64,000 nucleotides of DNA, taken from the NCBI RefSeq assembly GCF_024296685.1, contig NZ_CP100763.1, positions 1-64,000 on the forward strand, written 5' to 3'. The position numbers and the translations under genes are program-made. The stretch is from Natrinema marinum. Lineage in GTDB: Archaea; Halobacteriota; Halobacteria; Halobacteriales; Natrialbaceae. Numbering within the stretch: the first letter of the stretch is position 1; each line of letters starts with the position of its first letter. Positions 16,410 to 26,600 of this stretch are shown here, one piece after another. Below the pieces are notes generated by a model that saw nothing but the letters and a program-made list of their open reading frames with translations, had not been told where the DNA came from and did no database searches.

Positions 16410-18333
16410 TGCTCGTCTGCGTCGGTTCGTAACAGGTCCAGGCGTCGTCGGCCCACTCGGTCCGCTCGAGCAGGTCGGGATTGTTCGGCGCGCAACTCGG
16501 CGCTCGGTCGACGATGCTGCCGGTCCGCATCCCGGGGACGGAGCCCTCGAGTCCGGCGAGGGCCTCGAGTGCCGGTGCCCGGGCGAGCGTCGGCGTTCCG
16601 TCGGTTCGATGCAAGCGCCTGTCGACGGGATCGGTCGGCGAGTACGTCAGATCGGACTGGCCACCGCTGGCGACGCCGGCGGCGCCCTGCCAGTAGTTGC
16701 CGCGGCCCTCGTGGTTCCAGACCCGGAGTGGGCCCGACATCGCGGTGGCGTGGACGTCGTTGCCGACGAAGTCGTTGTCGACGACGCGGTTCGTCGGTAA
16801 CATGGCGCTCGCCTCCGCGCCCACGTCGTTGCCGACGATGACGTTGTGCTCGTAGATCGACGTGGTCGAGTCGACGCGGAGCCCGAGCCCGTTGTTCGCC
16901 ACGAGGTTGTACGCGACGTAGGTTCCGCTCCCGCCCGGGCTGATGCCGGCTTCGGCGTTCCGGACCGCGTTCCCGACGACGGCGTTCCGTTCGGGACCTG
17001 TCATGATCATAATGGCGTGGTTGGGCTGCTCGCGCAGGGCGTTGTCGGCGACGAGGCTGTCGCCCGTGTACATCAGGTGGACGCCGAGGAAGTTGTTCTC
17101 GATCGTGTTCGATCTGACGACGGTCTCGGGCGCCCGGTAGAGGTAAACCCCGTTTCTGCCGCCGCGGAACGTCGAGTTCTCGACGACGCTGGGCGACTGG
17201 AACAGCAGGGCTCCGGCGAGCCCGTCGGTCGGACCGGGCCCGGCTACCGTCGTGTTCCGGACGACGGCCGCTTCGCTCTGGTAGGCGATGATCCCGCTGG
17301 CCGGCGTCTCGATGCTGACGTTCTGGACGAGAAGGCCCGCCGCGCCGTAGGCCGCGATCCCGGCGTCGGTCCCGGCGTAATACTTCGTGAACGTGGCGTC
17401 CCACGCCTGTTCGTCGATCTCGACCGGCAGGTCGCCGCCCTCGCGCGTCACGTTTCCGACCCCGGTGATGTCGATCCCCCGAACCGCCGCTCGCTCGCTG
17501 GTGACGGTGATCACCGAGCCGTTGCCGTCGCCGCGAAGCGTCGCGTTCCCCTCGCCGGCGAGCGTGATCGGGCGATCGATCTCGATCTTCTCGGCGTACG
17601 TCCCGTTCGGGAGAACGACGGTCGTGTTCGCCGGCGCCCGATCGATCGCCGTCTGGACGGTGGCCGCGTCCTCGCCGACGACCAGCGACGTCGGTCGCTC
17701 GGCGAGGGTAGCCGACTGCCCGACCCACTCGTCCGCTCGCTGCCGGTGGTCGTCGACCCGGTCGCGAGCGATCGCCGCGTCGTCGCGGTCGAACGAGCGC
17801 TCGAGGACCCCGTCCCACTGCACCACGGTGCCGCCGTGCTCGTCGGTGAACGCCTGCGCGTCGTCGCGGTCGGCGAACGGGACGACGGTCTTCCCGGCCG
17901 GGGTCCGCGCCTCGCTGTCGACGACGAACCACGCCGTCTCGGCGTCGGTCCAGCCGGGCGAGCCGTCGGTCACCGGGTAGCCCTCGTCGGTGAGTTCGAC
18001 TCCGGTGTCGCCGTAGTCGGAGACGTACACCGCCAGTGGGTAGCCGAACCGCTGGCCGTGGGCCGGCTGTCGCTGGTTCTCGACGAACGTCTCGACGCCG
18101 TAGTAGCCGACGACGTACTGATACTGGGAGTAGAACACCTGCGCGCGCGGGAGTTCGACCGCGTCCTCGAGCGAGTACTCCGACTCGAGCGTGAGACCGA
18201 CGGACACCGTGTCGTCGAACGCGACGGGCTCGGGCGAGGTCGATCCCACGTCGACGGCGAACAGGCCCGCAGCGCACAGAGAGGTGACGAGCAGGAGGCT
18301 CAAAAAGACGGTGCTGGCGGAGCGATCGATCAC
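16402..18333 (-). CDS. nosD: NosD-like exported beta-helix protein
   Basis: NosD is the extracytoplasmic, right-handed beta-helix partner of NosFY. The 643-residue protein has an N-terminal signal helix, an unusual region of about 150 residues, and from about 215 on a parallel beta-helix with CASH/NosD repeats (motifs such as IENNFLGVHLMYTGDS and VVGNAVRNAEAG). Residues 134-170 (WFVVDS, then GKTVVPFADRDDAQAF) resemble the C-terminal part of NosL but lack the CxxC site. The start is a GTG: a TATATTT box at 18357-18363 lies about 27 nt upstream, giving a leaderless message, and the longer in-frame start at 18399 would lie before the promoter. Confidence 0.9.
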   Translation of the reverse strand: MIDRSASTVFLSLLLVTSLCAAGLFAVDVGSTSPEPVAFDDTVSVGLTLESEYSLEDAVELPRAQVFYSQYQYVVGYYGVETFVENQRQPAHGQRFGYPLAVYVSDYGDTGVELTDEGYPVTDGSPGWTDAETAWFVVDSEARTPAGKTVVPFADRDDAQAFTDEHGGTVVQWDGVLERSFDRDDAAIARDRVDDHRQRADEWVGQSATLAERPTSLVVGEDAATVQTAIDRAPANTTVVLPNGTYAEKIEIDRPITLAGEGNATLRGDGNGSVITVTSERAAVRGIDITGVGNVTREGGDLPVEIDEQAWDATFTKYYAGTDAGIAAYGAAGLLVQNVSIETPASGIIAYQSEAAVVRNTTVAGPGPTDGLAGALLFQSPSVVENSTFRGGRNGVYLYRAPETVVRSNTIENNFLGVHLMYTGDSLVADNALREQPNHAIMIMTGPERNAVVGNAVRNAEAGISPGGSGTYVAYNLVANNGLGLRVDSTTSIYEHNVIVGNDVGAEASAMLPTNRVVDNDFVGNDVHATAMSGPLRVWNHEGRGNYWQGAAGVASGGQSDLTYSPTDPVDRRLHRTDGTPTLARAPALEALAGLEGSVPGMRTGSIVDRAPSCAPNNPDLLERTEWADDAWTCYEPTQTSND

Positions 18334-18356
18334 GGCCGGTAGTTGGTGACTGAACG

Positions 18357-18363
18357 AAATATA
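18357..18363 (-). promoter_or_regulatory. TATA-like box of the nosDFY operon
   Basis: TATATTT on the minus strand, centred 27 nt before the GTG at 18333. It decides the start of nosD and implies a leaderless operon message. Confidence 0.6.
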
Positions 18364-18430
18364 GGGACTGGTCCGAACGTCGAACCCGCGCCCCCTCACA
18401 TTCTACGGGCTCCGATCGGGGACCCTCGCG

Positions 18431-18793
18431 CTACGCGGACTCGAGAAAGCGCGCCGTCGCTGACGTGCGGCCGCGGTTGAACGAGAGGATCGAGATTCGG
18501 ATCGGGTCGGTCACCTCACAGTCGTCGGGGACGTCTTCGATGAAGACGACGAACCCCTCGACCTTGCCGACCGCCCGGCGCTCGCCGGAGTGGTGGTCGG
18601 TGAACTCGCTGATGGCGACCGTCACGGTGTCGCCGATGTCGACCGGCGGCGCTCGTTTCTGCGCCGCTTCGTGGCGCTCTCGAGACCGCCGCTCGCTGGC
18701 AGATCCGCTCCGACCGCGGACCCGTCTAAACAGCACCGCGCCGAACGCGAGGGCGACGAGACCGCCACCGCCGAGTATCGCTGGATCGAGCAT
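18431..18793 (-). CDS. Membrane-anchored TRAM-domain protein
   Basis: Protein of 120 residues with one N-terminal hydrophobic helix (ILGGGGLVALAFGAVLF), a basic Arg-rich linker and a C-terminal TRAM domain (VDIGDTVTVAISEFTDHHSGERRAVGKVEGFVVFIEDV region). TRAM domains bind RNA and occur in tRNA-modifying enzymes and as small stand-alone archaeal RNA chaperones. A membrane-tethered one would place RNA contact at the inner membrane face (inference). It lies upstream of nosD on the same strand, with 97 bases and the nos promoter between, so co-regulation is unlikely. Confidence 0.82.
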   Translation of the reverse strand: MLDPAILGGGGLVALAFGAVLFRRVRGRSGSASERRSRERHEAAQKRAPPVDIGDTVTVAISEFTDHHSGERRAVGKVEGFVVFIEDVPDDCEVTDPIRISILSFNRGRTSATARFLESA

Positions 18794-18975
18794 ACCGAAG
18801 TCGGTGCTCGCCCGGCTCTTCGGTGTTGCGGTCCTCTGTTCGGTTCGATCGCCCCGAGTTCGCTTCCGACGGCCGCGAGGTCACCGTCGACTCCCGACGA
18901 CGTATCGATCGCGGTCGACGACTCGACCTTCGAACGGCGAATCGGTGCGGCTCCGATTCGACGGCGCAGCGGCGG

Positions 18976-20457
18976 CTACGTCCCGTCCGCGGCGAGGTCG
19001 ATGCGCGCGACGCCGTCGGGTACGCGCTCGAGGACGCTCGCGGGCCAGCCGCGGTGAGCGAGGGTGAGCTCGGTTTCGGGGCTCGTCTCGGCCAGCCGAG
19101 CGATGCCGTCGGCCGCGGCCGCGAGCGCCGCCCGGTCCGTTCGCTCGGGGACTTCGGCGGTGAGCGGATAGCTCTTCGAGAGCGCTCGCGGGAAGGGGCC
19201 GAACGGCGGCTGGACCCGCCAGACCTCGTCGTAGCCGTCGTCGGGCGCGGATCTGTCGACCGTGAGCAACAGCGAGTCGGGGACCGAGAGGCGCTCGAGG
19301 CGCTTGTGGTGGCGCAGGACCTCGGGGCGGCGCGCACTCTCGTGAGAGGCGTAGAAAAAGGACCCCTTCGAGACGGGGTCTGCGCGCTCGAGTTGGTCGG
19401 CGTGGTCGAGCAGCGTCCGATAGCCGTCGAGCATCGTCGGATGGGCGCGGGCGCGCTGTTCGACGAGTTCGAGTAAGTTCCCGGCGCGAATCGCCTGTTT
19501 GATCCGGCGGATCTCGGCGAAGGTGACGTGGAGATTGTGGGCGGCGAGTTCCGACTCGCGCTCGTCGTCGGGCAGTGCGCGGAGTTCGTCCGGCGAGTGA
19601 TCGGTACAGACGGCACACGAACACGGGAGGTAGTCGATGTCCTCGAGCGCGCGGGTGCCACGCACGGTCAGATAGCGGTCGTCGCGTGCGTAGAGCGCGT
19701 AGGCCGCCGAATCGAACAGGTCACAGCCCATCGCGACGGCGAGCGCGAACATCATGGGGTGGCCGGCCCCGAAGAGGTGGACGGGTGCGTCGGCACCGAG
19801 CCCCCGTTTGGCGGCGGCGACGACGTCGATCATGTCGTCGTAGCGGTAGTCGTTCATCAGCGGGACGACCGCGCCGACCGGGAAGACGTCGAGGTCGGTC
19901 CCCTCGGCGTGGCGGCCCGCGCGCTCGCGCAGGTCGGGGTAGGTCGATCCCTGGACGGGCGCGCTGACGAGCATCTCGCCCGTGTCGACCGCGTCGGCGA
20001 TCTCGAGGCGCTCCTGGGTCGTCTCGAGTTCGGTCTCGGCGCGCTCGCGGGAGACGTCCGGCGGCGTCGGGATGTCGACGGGAGTGGCGATGTCGGAGCC
20101 GATCTCGCGCTGGAAGGCGAGGATTTCCTCGGTGGTCACGTCGATCTCGCCGTACTCCGACAGCTGGAACGAACCCGAGTCGGTCATGATCGCCCCCGGA
20201 AAGTCGAGCATCTCGTGGAGCCCGTCCTCGAGGGCGCGCTCGCGGAGAGCGTCGTCCCCGTGGATGATGTAGGAGTTGGTGATGAGGATCTCCGCGCCGA
20301 ACTCCTCGGCGAGCCGGCGGGGACCGATCGTGTCCAGATTCGGGTTGATCACCGGCAGCAGCGCCGGCGTCTCGACGGTAACGCCGGCACGCGGGACGGT
20401 GAGTTCGCCGATGCGGCCGCCGGCATCGGTATCCCGGAGTTCGAAGCACTCGCGCAT
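18976..20457 (-). CDS. tgtA: tRNA-guanine(15) transglycosylase TgtA
   Basis: Archaeal TGT exchanges guanine 15 of tRNA for preQ0, the first tRNA-level step of archaeosine synthesis. The 493 residues include the catalytic Asp region [13 protein letters not shown], a second Asp motif, and the zinc cluster CSCAVC with a downstream His. The start MRECFELRD is the usual one. This haloarchaeal form stops after the C1-type region and lacks an obvious PUA domain, which ArcS supplies separately. ArcS and RaSEA, the next two enzymes, lie at about 10-12 kb and 22-23 kb. Confidence 0.94.
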   Translation of the reverse strand: MRECFELRDTDAGGRIGELTVPRAGVTVETPALLPVINPNLDTIGPRRLAEEFGAEILITNSYIIHGDDALRERALEDGLHEMLDFPGAIMTDSGSFQLSEYGEIDVTTEEILAFQREIGSDIATPVDIPTPPDVSRERAETELETTQERLEIADAVDTGEMLVSAPVQGSTYPDLRERAGRHAEGTDLDVFPVGAVVPLMNDYRYDDMIDVVAAAKRGLGADAPVHLFGAGHPMMFALAVAMGCDLFDSAAYALYARDDRYLTVRGTRALEDIDYLPCSCAVCTDHSPDELRALPDDERESELAAHNLHVTFAEIRRIKQAIRAGNLLELVEQRARAHPTMLDGYRTLLDHADQLERADPVSKGSFFYASHESARRPEVLRHHKRLERLSVPDSLLLTVDRSAPDDGYDEVWRVQPPFGPFPRALSKSYPLTAEVPERTDRAALAAAADGIARLAETSPETELTLAHRGWPASVLERVPDGVARIDLAADGT

Positions 20458-20799
20458 TGGGCGTCAGTTGGCCGGTCCGACGTAAGTCCTGACGGTTTTC
20501 GACCGGCTCCCCGGTGACCCGTGAAAATCGGTGCGAGAAGCCTCCTCAGGTGCGTGATCGGCGTTTCGATTTCGACAATTCGGACGGTCGGCAGTCGCAA
20601 CCCCAACATTCGTACCGCCGGAGTCGCGGCATGTATCACCCTTGGGATCGTTCCGTCTCCGCGATCGAGACAGTCATCCATCGCGAGTGGGCGGCCGCGA
20701 GATGCGTGCCGGTCGCGTGATTCTAACAGTAGCTTTCTCGGAGACAATCCCGTAACAGTCGCCTCGTTTTAGCCCGCGTCCGAGGGTAGGACGGTGCGC
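20458..20799. other. Intergenic region between tgtA and the sequon-rich gene
   Basis: About 340 bases between divergent genes. A GTTTTAG box at about 20766-20772 lies 28 nt before the ATG at 20800 and probably drives it. An open frame from 20521 codes a basic Arg/Ser-rich product unlike neighbouring proteins and is not called a gene. Confidence 0.55.
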
Positions 20800-22143
20800 A
20801 TGGTTTCACGACCGCAGACGATCGGTGTCGTCTTCGTCGCGTTGTTGCTCACACTCGCGGGGGGTCCCACCCTCGCCGGTGCGGCAACGACGGCGGATCA
20901 CGACGCCGGAGACATGGGCGAATCGGATTCCGAATCGGGCGCGGCGCTACAGAACGTCACCGTCGAGACGCTCGAACTCGAGAACGTCACGATCGAGAAC
21001 GCGACGATCGAGGAACTGACCGTCGAGCAACTCGACGCCGACGTGCAGCAACTACAGGAGGAACTCGGCGTCGAAAACGAAACTGCCGGTACCAACGAGA
21101 GCGCGAACGCGACTGCCGCCGGAAACGAGACCGGCAACGTGACTGTCTCGGACGTTCGGCTCGAGTCGCTCGAACTCGAGAACGTCTCGATGGAGGATCT
21201 CGAGCGCGGAGCGAACGCTTCCGCCGACGCGGGAATGAACGAATCCGAAGACGCGGGGATGAACGACTCCACCGACATGGAGACGAACGCCTCCGCAGAT
21301 GCGGAGATGAACGAGAGCGCCGGCGAGCAGGGGCTGATCGACGAGAACGCGAGTCAGGTCACGGTCCAGAACCTGACGATCGAGACGATGACCGTCGAGC
21401 AGTTGACGATCGAGGAGCTGAGCGTCACCGGCGCGGCCGGTATGGACGGTGCAGCCGGGGCGAACGAGACGGTCGACGGTATGGCTGCGGACAACGCGAC
21501 CGACGGCAACGATACCGAGGATGTGTTCGGGGAGAACGTCACGGAAGAGCCACCCTCGATGGAAGACAACGTGACGATCGGCGATAACCTCACCGAAGGT
21601 AACGCGACAGACGGCAACCGCTCCGAGGCGAACGCCAGCGACGAGAACGCCACGCAGGAAATCGAGAACCTCACGATCGAGCAGTTCCACGTCGAGGAGC
21701 TGACGATCCAGTCGATGACCCTCGAGTCGGTCGAAGAAGGCAACGAAAGCGACGACATGGCGATGGACGCCAACGAGAGCGACGACATGGCGGTGGACGA
21801 TGCGACCGACGACCTCGAGGGCGGCGCCGACAACGCCACGATGGCTGAGGACGACAACGCCACGATGGCTGAGGACGACAACGCCACGATGGCCGACGAC
21901 GGCAACGCGATGATGACCGCCGACGAATCGGCCGGTCACACCATCGCCTCGCTGAACGCGTCGTCGATCACGATCGAGAACGCGACCGCCGACGCCCTCT
22001 CGGTCGGCGACGCGAGCGAACTCGCGGGTATCAGCGGTAACGAGACCGCGACCACTGACGCCGGGATGAACGAGAGCGCCGGCGATGAGATAGACACCAA
22101 CACCACCGTCGGTGCGAACGAAACCAACGAGACCGACAACTGA
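20800..22143 (+). CDS. Lysine-free secreted protein dense in N-glycosylation sequons
   Basis: Protein of 447 residues with a signal peptide (VVFVALLLTLAGGPTLAGA) and then an extremely acidic body. I count 39 N-X-[ST] sequons, and no Lys, Cys, Trp or Tyr at all. Blocks such as NVTIENATIEELTVEQL and NLTIETMTVEQLTIEELSV recur and suggest a regular beta-helix or coil-like repeat. Stretches of Met/Asp/Asn (MAEDDNAT) separate them. No membrane anchor or sorting signal is seen at the C-terminus, so it is probably released or held by other proteins. I do not recognise the family; a heavily glycosylated surface or matrix protein is my inference. ATG at 20800 is preferred to GTG at 20794. Confidence 0.75.
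   Translation: MVSRPQTIGVVFVALLLTLAGGPTLAGAATTADHDAGDMGESDSESGAALQNVTVETLELENVTIENATIEELTVEQLDADVQQLQEELGVENETAGTNESANATAAGNETGNVTVSDVRLESLELENVSMEDLERGANASADAGMNESEDAGMNDSTDMETNASADAEMNESAGEQGLIDENASQVTVQNLTIETMTVEQLTIEELSVTGAAGMDGAAGANETVDGMAADNATDGNDTEDVFGENVTEEPPSMEDNVTIGDNLTEGNATDGNRSEANASDENATQEIENLTIEQFHVEELTIQSMTLESVEEGNESDDMAMDANESDDMAVDDATDDLEGGADNATMAEDDNATMAEDDNATMADDGNAMMTADESAGHTIASLNASSITIENATADALSVGDASELAGISGNETATTDAGMNESAGDEIDTNTTVGANETNETDN
21841..21888 (+). repeat. 24-bp tandem repeat inside the sequon-rich gene
   Basis: Two perfect copies of a 24-bp unit (21841-21864, 21865-21888) encode MAEDDNAT twice, with a diverged partial copy after them. Each copy adds one N-glycosylation sequon in frame, so repeat number may vary between strains. 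Confidence 0.85.
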
Positions 22144-22304
22144 CGCTGCGCTGCCGTTGGCGCTGCTATTCGTTTTCTTGCCCCCGTAACCGATCGGCGT
22201 CGAGCCGCGGCCGTACGCCGTTGCTCTCGAGCGACCGAAGTTAGGAGAACGCGAGGCGACCCCAGACGAAGGCGCTTTAGGCGCTGGCCCGCTTGCTGCT
22301 TCTA

Positions 22305-23405
22305 ATGAGTAAACCCACGCCCGAGGTCTACGAGCAGGGCAAGGGCATGGACGCCCACAACCAGGCGATGCGCGAGATCCGCTCGCGCAAGGAGGCCAGC
22401 TACGACCCCCACGAGCCGACCCGCGTCTGGCTCGACGAGGACAACACTCCCGACGGCGTCAAACAGAGTCTGACGATTATTCTGAACACCGGCGGCTGCC
22501 GGTGGGCCCGCGCCGGCGGCTGTACGATGTGCGGTTACGTCGCGGAGAGCGTCGACGGGGGTTCGGTCTCCCACGAGGCGCTGATGGACCAGATCGACGT
22601 CTGTCTCACACACGAGGCGGAGAACGCCGACGAGCCGGCGGACCTCATCAAGATCTACACCTCCGGTTCCTTCCTGGACGAGCGCGAGGTCGGCGCGGAA
22701 AGTCGTCGAGCGATCGCCGACACCTTCGCCGACCGCGAGCGCATGGTCGTCGAATCGTTGCCGGACTTCGTCGACCGCGAGAAGATCGGCGACTTCACAC
22801 AGCACGGGCTCGACACCGACGTGGCGATCGGCCTCGAGACGGCCACCGACCGCGTGCGCCACGACTGCGTGAACAAGTACTTCGACTTCGCGGACTTCGA
22901 GGCCGCCTGCGCGGAGGCCGCCGCCGCGGACGAGAACGCGGGCGGCGACGCCGACGCGGGGATCAAAGCCTACCTCCTGATGAAGCCGCCGTTCCTCAGC
23001 GAGCCCGAAGCCGTCGACGACATGGTCTCGTCGATCGAGCGCTGTGCCGGCGTCGAGGGCTGTCACACCGTCTCGATGAACCCGTGTAACGTCCAGCGCT
23101 ACACGATGGTCGACGACCTCTACTTCGAGGACGGCTACCGCCCGCCGTGGCTCTGGTCGGTCGCGCACGTCTTGGAGGCGACGGCCGATACCGACGCGAT
23201 CGTCGTCTCGGACCCGGTCGGCCACGGCTCCGAGCGGGGGCCCCACAACTGCGGGGAGTGCGACGACCGCGTCCAGAAGGCCATCAAGGACTTCGACCTC
23301 CGGCAGGATCCAACCGTCTTCGAGCAGGTGTCTTGCGAGTGCGAACTCACCTGGGAAACCGTCATCGAGCGCGAGCGGAGCTTCAACCAGCCGCTCGCGC
23401 GATAG
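22305..23405 (+). CDS. raSEA: Archaeosine radical SAM enzyme RaSEA
   Basis: RaSEA is the radical SAM partner of ArcS; it cleaves the lysine-preQ0 adduct on tRNA to leave archaeosine. The 366 residues have the cluster-binding cysteines in GGCRWARAGGCTMCGY, that is Cys65, Cys73 and Cys76 (C-x7-C-x2-C), wider than the canonical C-x3-C-x2-C and typical of the Elp3-like group to which it belongs. A Gly-rich SAM contact and the motif MNPCNVQRYTMVD follow. The C-terminus carries CGECDDRV and CECEL cysteines. ATG at 22305 sits about 31 nt after a CTTTAGG box. Together with tgtA and arcS it completes the tRNA-level pathway. Confidence 0.92.
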   Translation: MSKPTPEVYEQGKGMDAHNQAMREIRSRKEASYDPHEPTRVWLDEDNTPDGVKQSLTIILNTGGCRWARAGGCTMCGYVAESVDGGSVSHEALMDQIDVCLTHEAENADEPADLIKIYTSGSFLDEREVGAESRRAIADTFADRERMVVESLPDFVDREKIGDFTQHGLDTDVAIGLETATDRVRHDCVNKYFDFADFEAACAEAAAADENAGGDADAGIKAYLLMKPPFLSEPEAVDDMVSSIERCAGVEGCHTVSMNPCNVQRYTMVDDLYFEDGYRPPWLWSVAHVLEATADTDAIVVSDPVGHGSERGPHNCGECDDRVQKAIKDFDLRQDPTVFEQVSCECELTWETVIERERSFNQPLAR

Positions 23406-23483
23406 CACGCCACAGCGTCCCAGTCGTCCCTCGAGCCGAGAATCGGGATCGACTATTTTACGTTCGGCCGGCGAACGATCGGT

Positions 23484-23639
23484 ATGGCGCTGTCCGATTA
23501 TCTGAACGAACTCGAGCCCACACTGATGATCGCCATCGGTTTCGTCCTGTTTATCATCCCCGAACCCGCGACCTCCGCGTTCGGCGCGGGCCTGATGCTG
23601 CTCGGTGCGAGCTGGTGGTTCTACGAGTGGGGCCGCTAA
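23484..23639 (+). CDS. 51-residue membrane protein
   Basis: Short protein with two hydrophobic segments (LMIAIGFVLFIIPEP and AFGAGLMLLGASWWFYEW) and an acidic N-terminus MALSDYLNELEPT. The start ATG and compact codon pattern look genuine, and the frame falls between two confident genes, ending six bases before the convergent kinase gene. No function can be assigned from sequence; a small helper of a membrane complex is possible. Confidence 0.7.
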   Translation: MALSDYLNELEPTLMIAIGFVLFIIPEPATSAFGAGLMLLGASWWFYEWGR

Positions 23640-23645
23640 CCGAGT

Positions 23646-26600
23646 TCAATCGCCGGCGGCCGTCCCGTCCGAGACCGAGCGCGTCGATTCGGCGTCGACG
23701 CGTGGGACCTCGAGCGTGACGACGGTCCCCCGCGGCTCGTTGTCGGCGAAGGAGAGTCTGCCGCCGGCCTGCGTGACGACCCAGTTGACCAGCCAGAGGC
23801 CGAGCCCGCTGGCGTGTCTGAGCTGGGTGATCTCCCGGTCGCCCTCGAGCAGTTCTCGCTCCTCCTCGGGCATGCCGGGCCCGTCGTCGGCGACCGTCAG
23901 CCGCAGCATCTCGTCGTCCGGGCAGTCCCGAAGGGTCACGTCGACCGTCGGTCGCGCCCGGTCGTTGTGCTCGACGGCGTTCTCGAGGATCTGGAAGACG
24001 GCCGTCTCGAGGTACTCGTCGGCTCGAGCGAAGCGCCGGTCCGGCAGCGAACTGGAGATCTCGGCGTCGTGGTCGCGCTCGAGCCGGTCGATCGCCTCTT
24101 CGATGGTCGTGGTGAGATCGATCGGCCCGGCCGCGACTTCGTCGCGGTCGAGGACCCGTTCGACGGCGCGGGTCTTTCCCGCGAGGCCGATGAGCTCGCT
24201 CGTCCGTTCTTTGATCGTCTCGACGTATTCGCTGTCGGCGTCGTCGACGGCGTCGGCGAGCATCTCGGCGCAGCCGTCGATGATGTTCATGCCGTTGCGC
24301 AGGTCGTGGCGCAGGACGCGATTGAGGATCTCGAGTCGCTTGCGCCGCCGTTTCTGAGTCGTGATGTCGGTGTAGAGGCCGAAGGTGTGGTTCGAGGAGC
24401 CGTCGGACTCCATCGGGACGATTCGCATCATGAACTCGCGCATCCCGTCGGCGGTCCGACGCGTGACTTCGGCTTCGACGGTCTCGCCGCGCTCGCTCTG
24501 GCGATTGAGTGCGGCGGCCTCCTCCCGCGCGTTGGCGGGAACGAGGTCGTCGTCGAGCGGTTCGCCGACGAGTTCAGCTTCCTCGTAGCCGAACACGCGC
24601 TCGAACGCCGGATTCACCGCCTCGACGATCGGCTCGCCGTCGCAGTGGCGCGCGCTGACGACCGCGTCGGGGACGTTCTCGAACAGCGCCGCGAACCGGT
24701 CGCGTTCCGACCGGAGACGGTCTTCGAACGCGAGGCGATCGAGCGCGTCGGCCACGTGCGAGAGCAGCAGTTCCGCCAGCTCCTCGTCGGCCGGGGTGAA
24801 GGCGTCCGACGCCGTCGAGACGGCCTGAAACACGCCGCGGTCGCCGATCGGGACGCTGAGTACCGACTCGATGTCGTCGATCTTCGGCTCCGTGTCGTCG
24901 TCCGCCGCGATGTCGTCGATCCGGCACGGCCGCTGCGTGCGATAGGTCTTCCCGGCGATGCCGTCGTCGATCGCCCGTCGCTCCGCGAGGTCGCTCTCGA
25001 GGCTGGACGAGACGGCTTCCCTGACGAGGGCGTCGCCGTCGGCCCTGTCGACGCAGCAGACGTCGAAGTTGAGGACGTCTTCGGCGGCTTCCACGGTCAG
25101 GTCGTAGATCTCGGCTCGGCTCTCGCAGTCCTCGAGCCGCGAGGCGACGCTGTGTAAGGCTTCGATCTTCGCTTTCCGATCCACCAGCTTCCGTTCCATG
25201 CGCTTGCGGTCGCTGATGTCGCGGGCGATGCCGACCGTCCCTTCGATCTCGCCGTCGGACCGCAACAGCGCCATGTTGACCTCGAGCGGCGTTTGCTCTC
25301 CGTTGGGACTGACCAGCGTGATCTCGAAAGTGACGACGTGTCGCTCGTCGTCGGCGACGAGCGCTCGAATGTGTCGGTTCCCGCGCTCGACGCTCTCGTC
25401 GGTGAGGATCGTCGAGACGTGCTCTCCGAGAAGGTCCGCGCGGTCGTAGCCGGTCTCTCCCATCATCGTGTCGTTGACGGTGACGAACCGACCCTCGCAG
25501 TCTAACTGATAGACGCAGTCGCCGACCGTCTCGACGACCGTCTTCGTTCGCTCGAGTTCGCGTTCGCGCGCGGCTCGATCGAGGGCGGCCTCGGCCGTCG
25601 TGGCGAGGACGTGGATCAGCGTGGCTTCGACGTCGTCGAGCGTCTCCGCCCCCGGCGACGCCACCGTCAGCATCCCGTGTTCGCCGAGGGGCTGGAGGAT
25701 CGCCGTCCCGACCTCGGTCCGGATGTCGTACGGGATTCGCCCCGTCGAGACGTTCTCGACGACGGTCGGCTCCTCGTTCGTATAAGCGTCCCAGAGAACG
25801 GCGTCGTTCGGCCCGACCAGCGAGATATCGTCGGTGTGCTCGTCGAGCGTCGGCGTGACGCCGACGAGTTCGAGCCGTTCGGTCTCCTCGTCGTAGAACC
25901 TGATCGCGCCGAGCGACCGATCGATCACGTCTTCCGTCGCCGTCATTACGATGTCGGCGATCTCGTCGGCGGACTCGGCTCGCAGCAACTCGTTGACCGT
26001 CTCGTAGAGCGCCTCGAGTGCGTTCGCACGCTCTCGCTCGTCGGTCACGTCCTGGGCGAACGAGAGGACGCTGCTCACGTCTCCCGCGTCGTCGACCAGC
26101 GGCGTGTATGCCCACTCACAACTGACTATCTTGCCGTCCTTGCAGACGTTCCGTTCGAGACGACAGAACGGGTCGCCGTCGAGAGCGTCCTCGCGGAACG
26201 TCTCCCGTCGGGCCCGGTCCGTTTCGTGGTCGCATTCGGGGATGACGAGCTCGACTGCAGACTCGCCGACCGCCTCCTCGGCGGTGTAGCCGAACAACTC
26301 GGTGGCCGCCGGGTTCCAGTTTCGGATCTCGTATCTCGGCGTCCACTCGACGATGGGGATCGGCGATCGCTCGACGAGCGTCTCGACCCGGTCCGCGGAG
26401 ACTGCTGTGCCGTCACCCGTGCCGGCCCGCCCCGTCTGTCGGCGATCCTTGGTCTCCTCGAGCAATTCGTCCGTCCGTGCCGCGAGCGTCTCGGTCCCCG
26501 CTGATCGGGGGACGTAGCCGTCGGCGCCCGCGGCGACGACTGCACCCGCGAGCGCTTCGCTGCCGTCGTCGGGATAGACGACGATCGGGAGCTCGGCTCG

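Noticed and set aside
16846-18342. Plus-strand frame of 498 codons over nosD
   Set aside because: Antisense shadow of the beta-helix gene, rich in Val/Arg/Asp from reversed codons.
20521-20772. GTG-started plus-strand frame in the tgtA upstream gap
   Set aside because: Basic, Ser/Arg-rich product without a promoter or homology-like pattern.
20940-22140. Possible CRISPR-like array from repeats in the sequon-rich gene
   Set aside because: Repeats are in frame with codons, unequal in spacing and part of a protein with a signal peptide.
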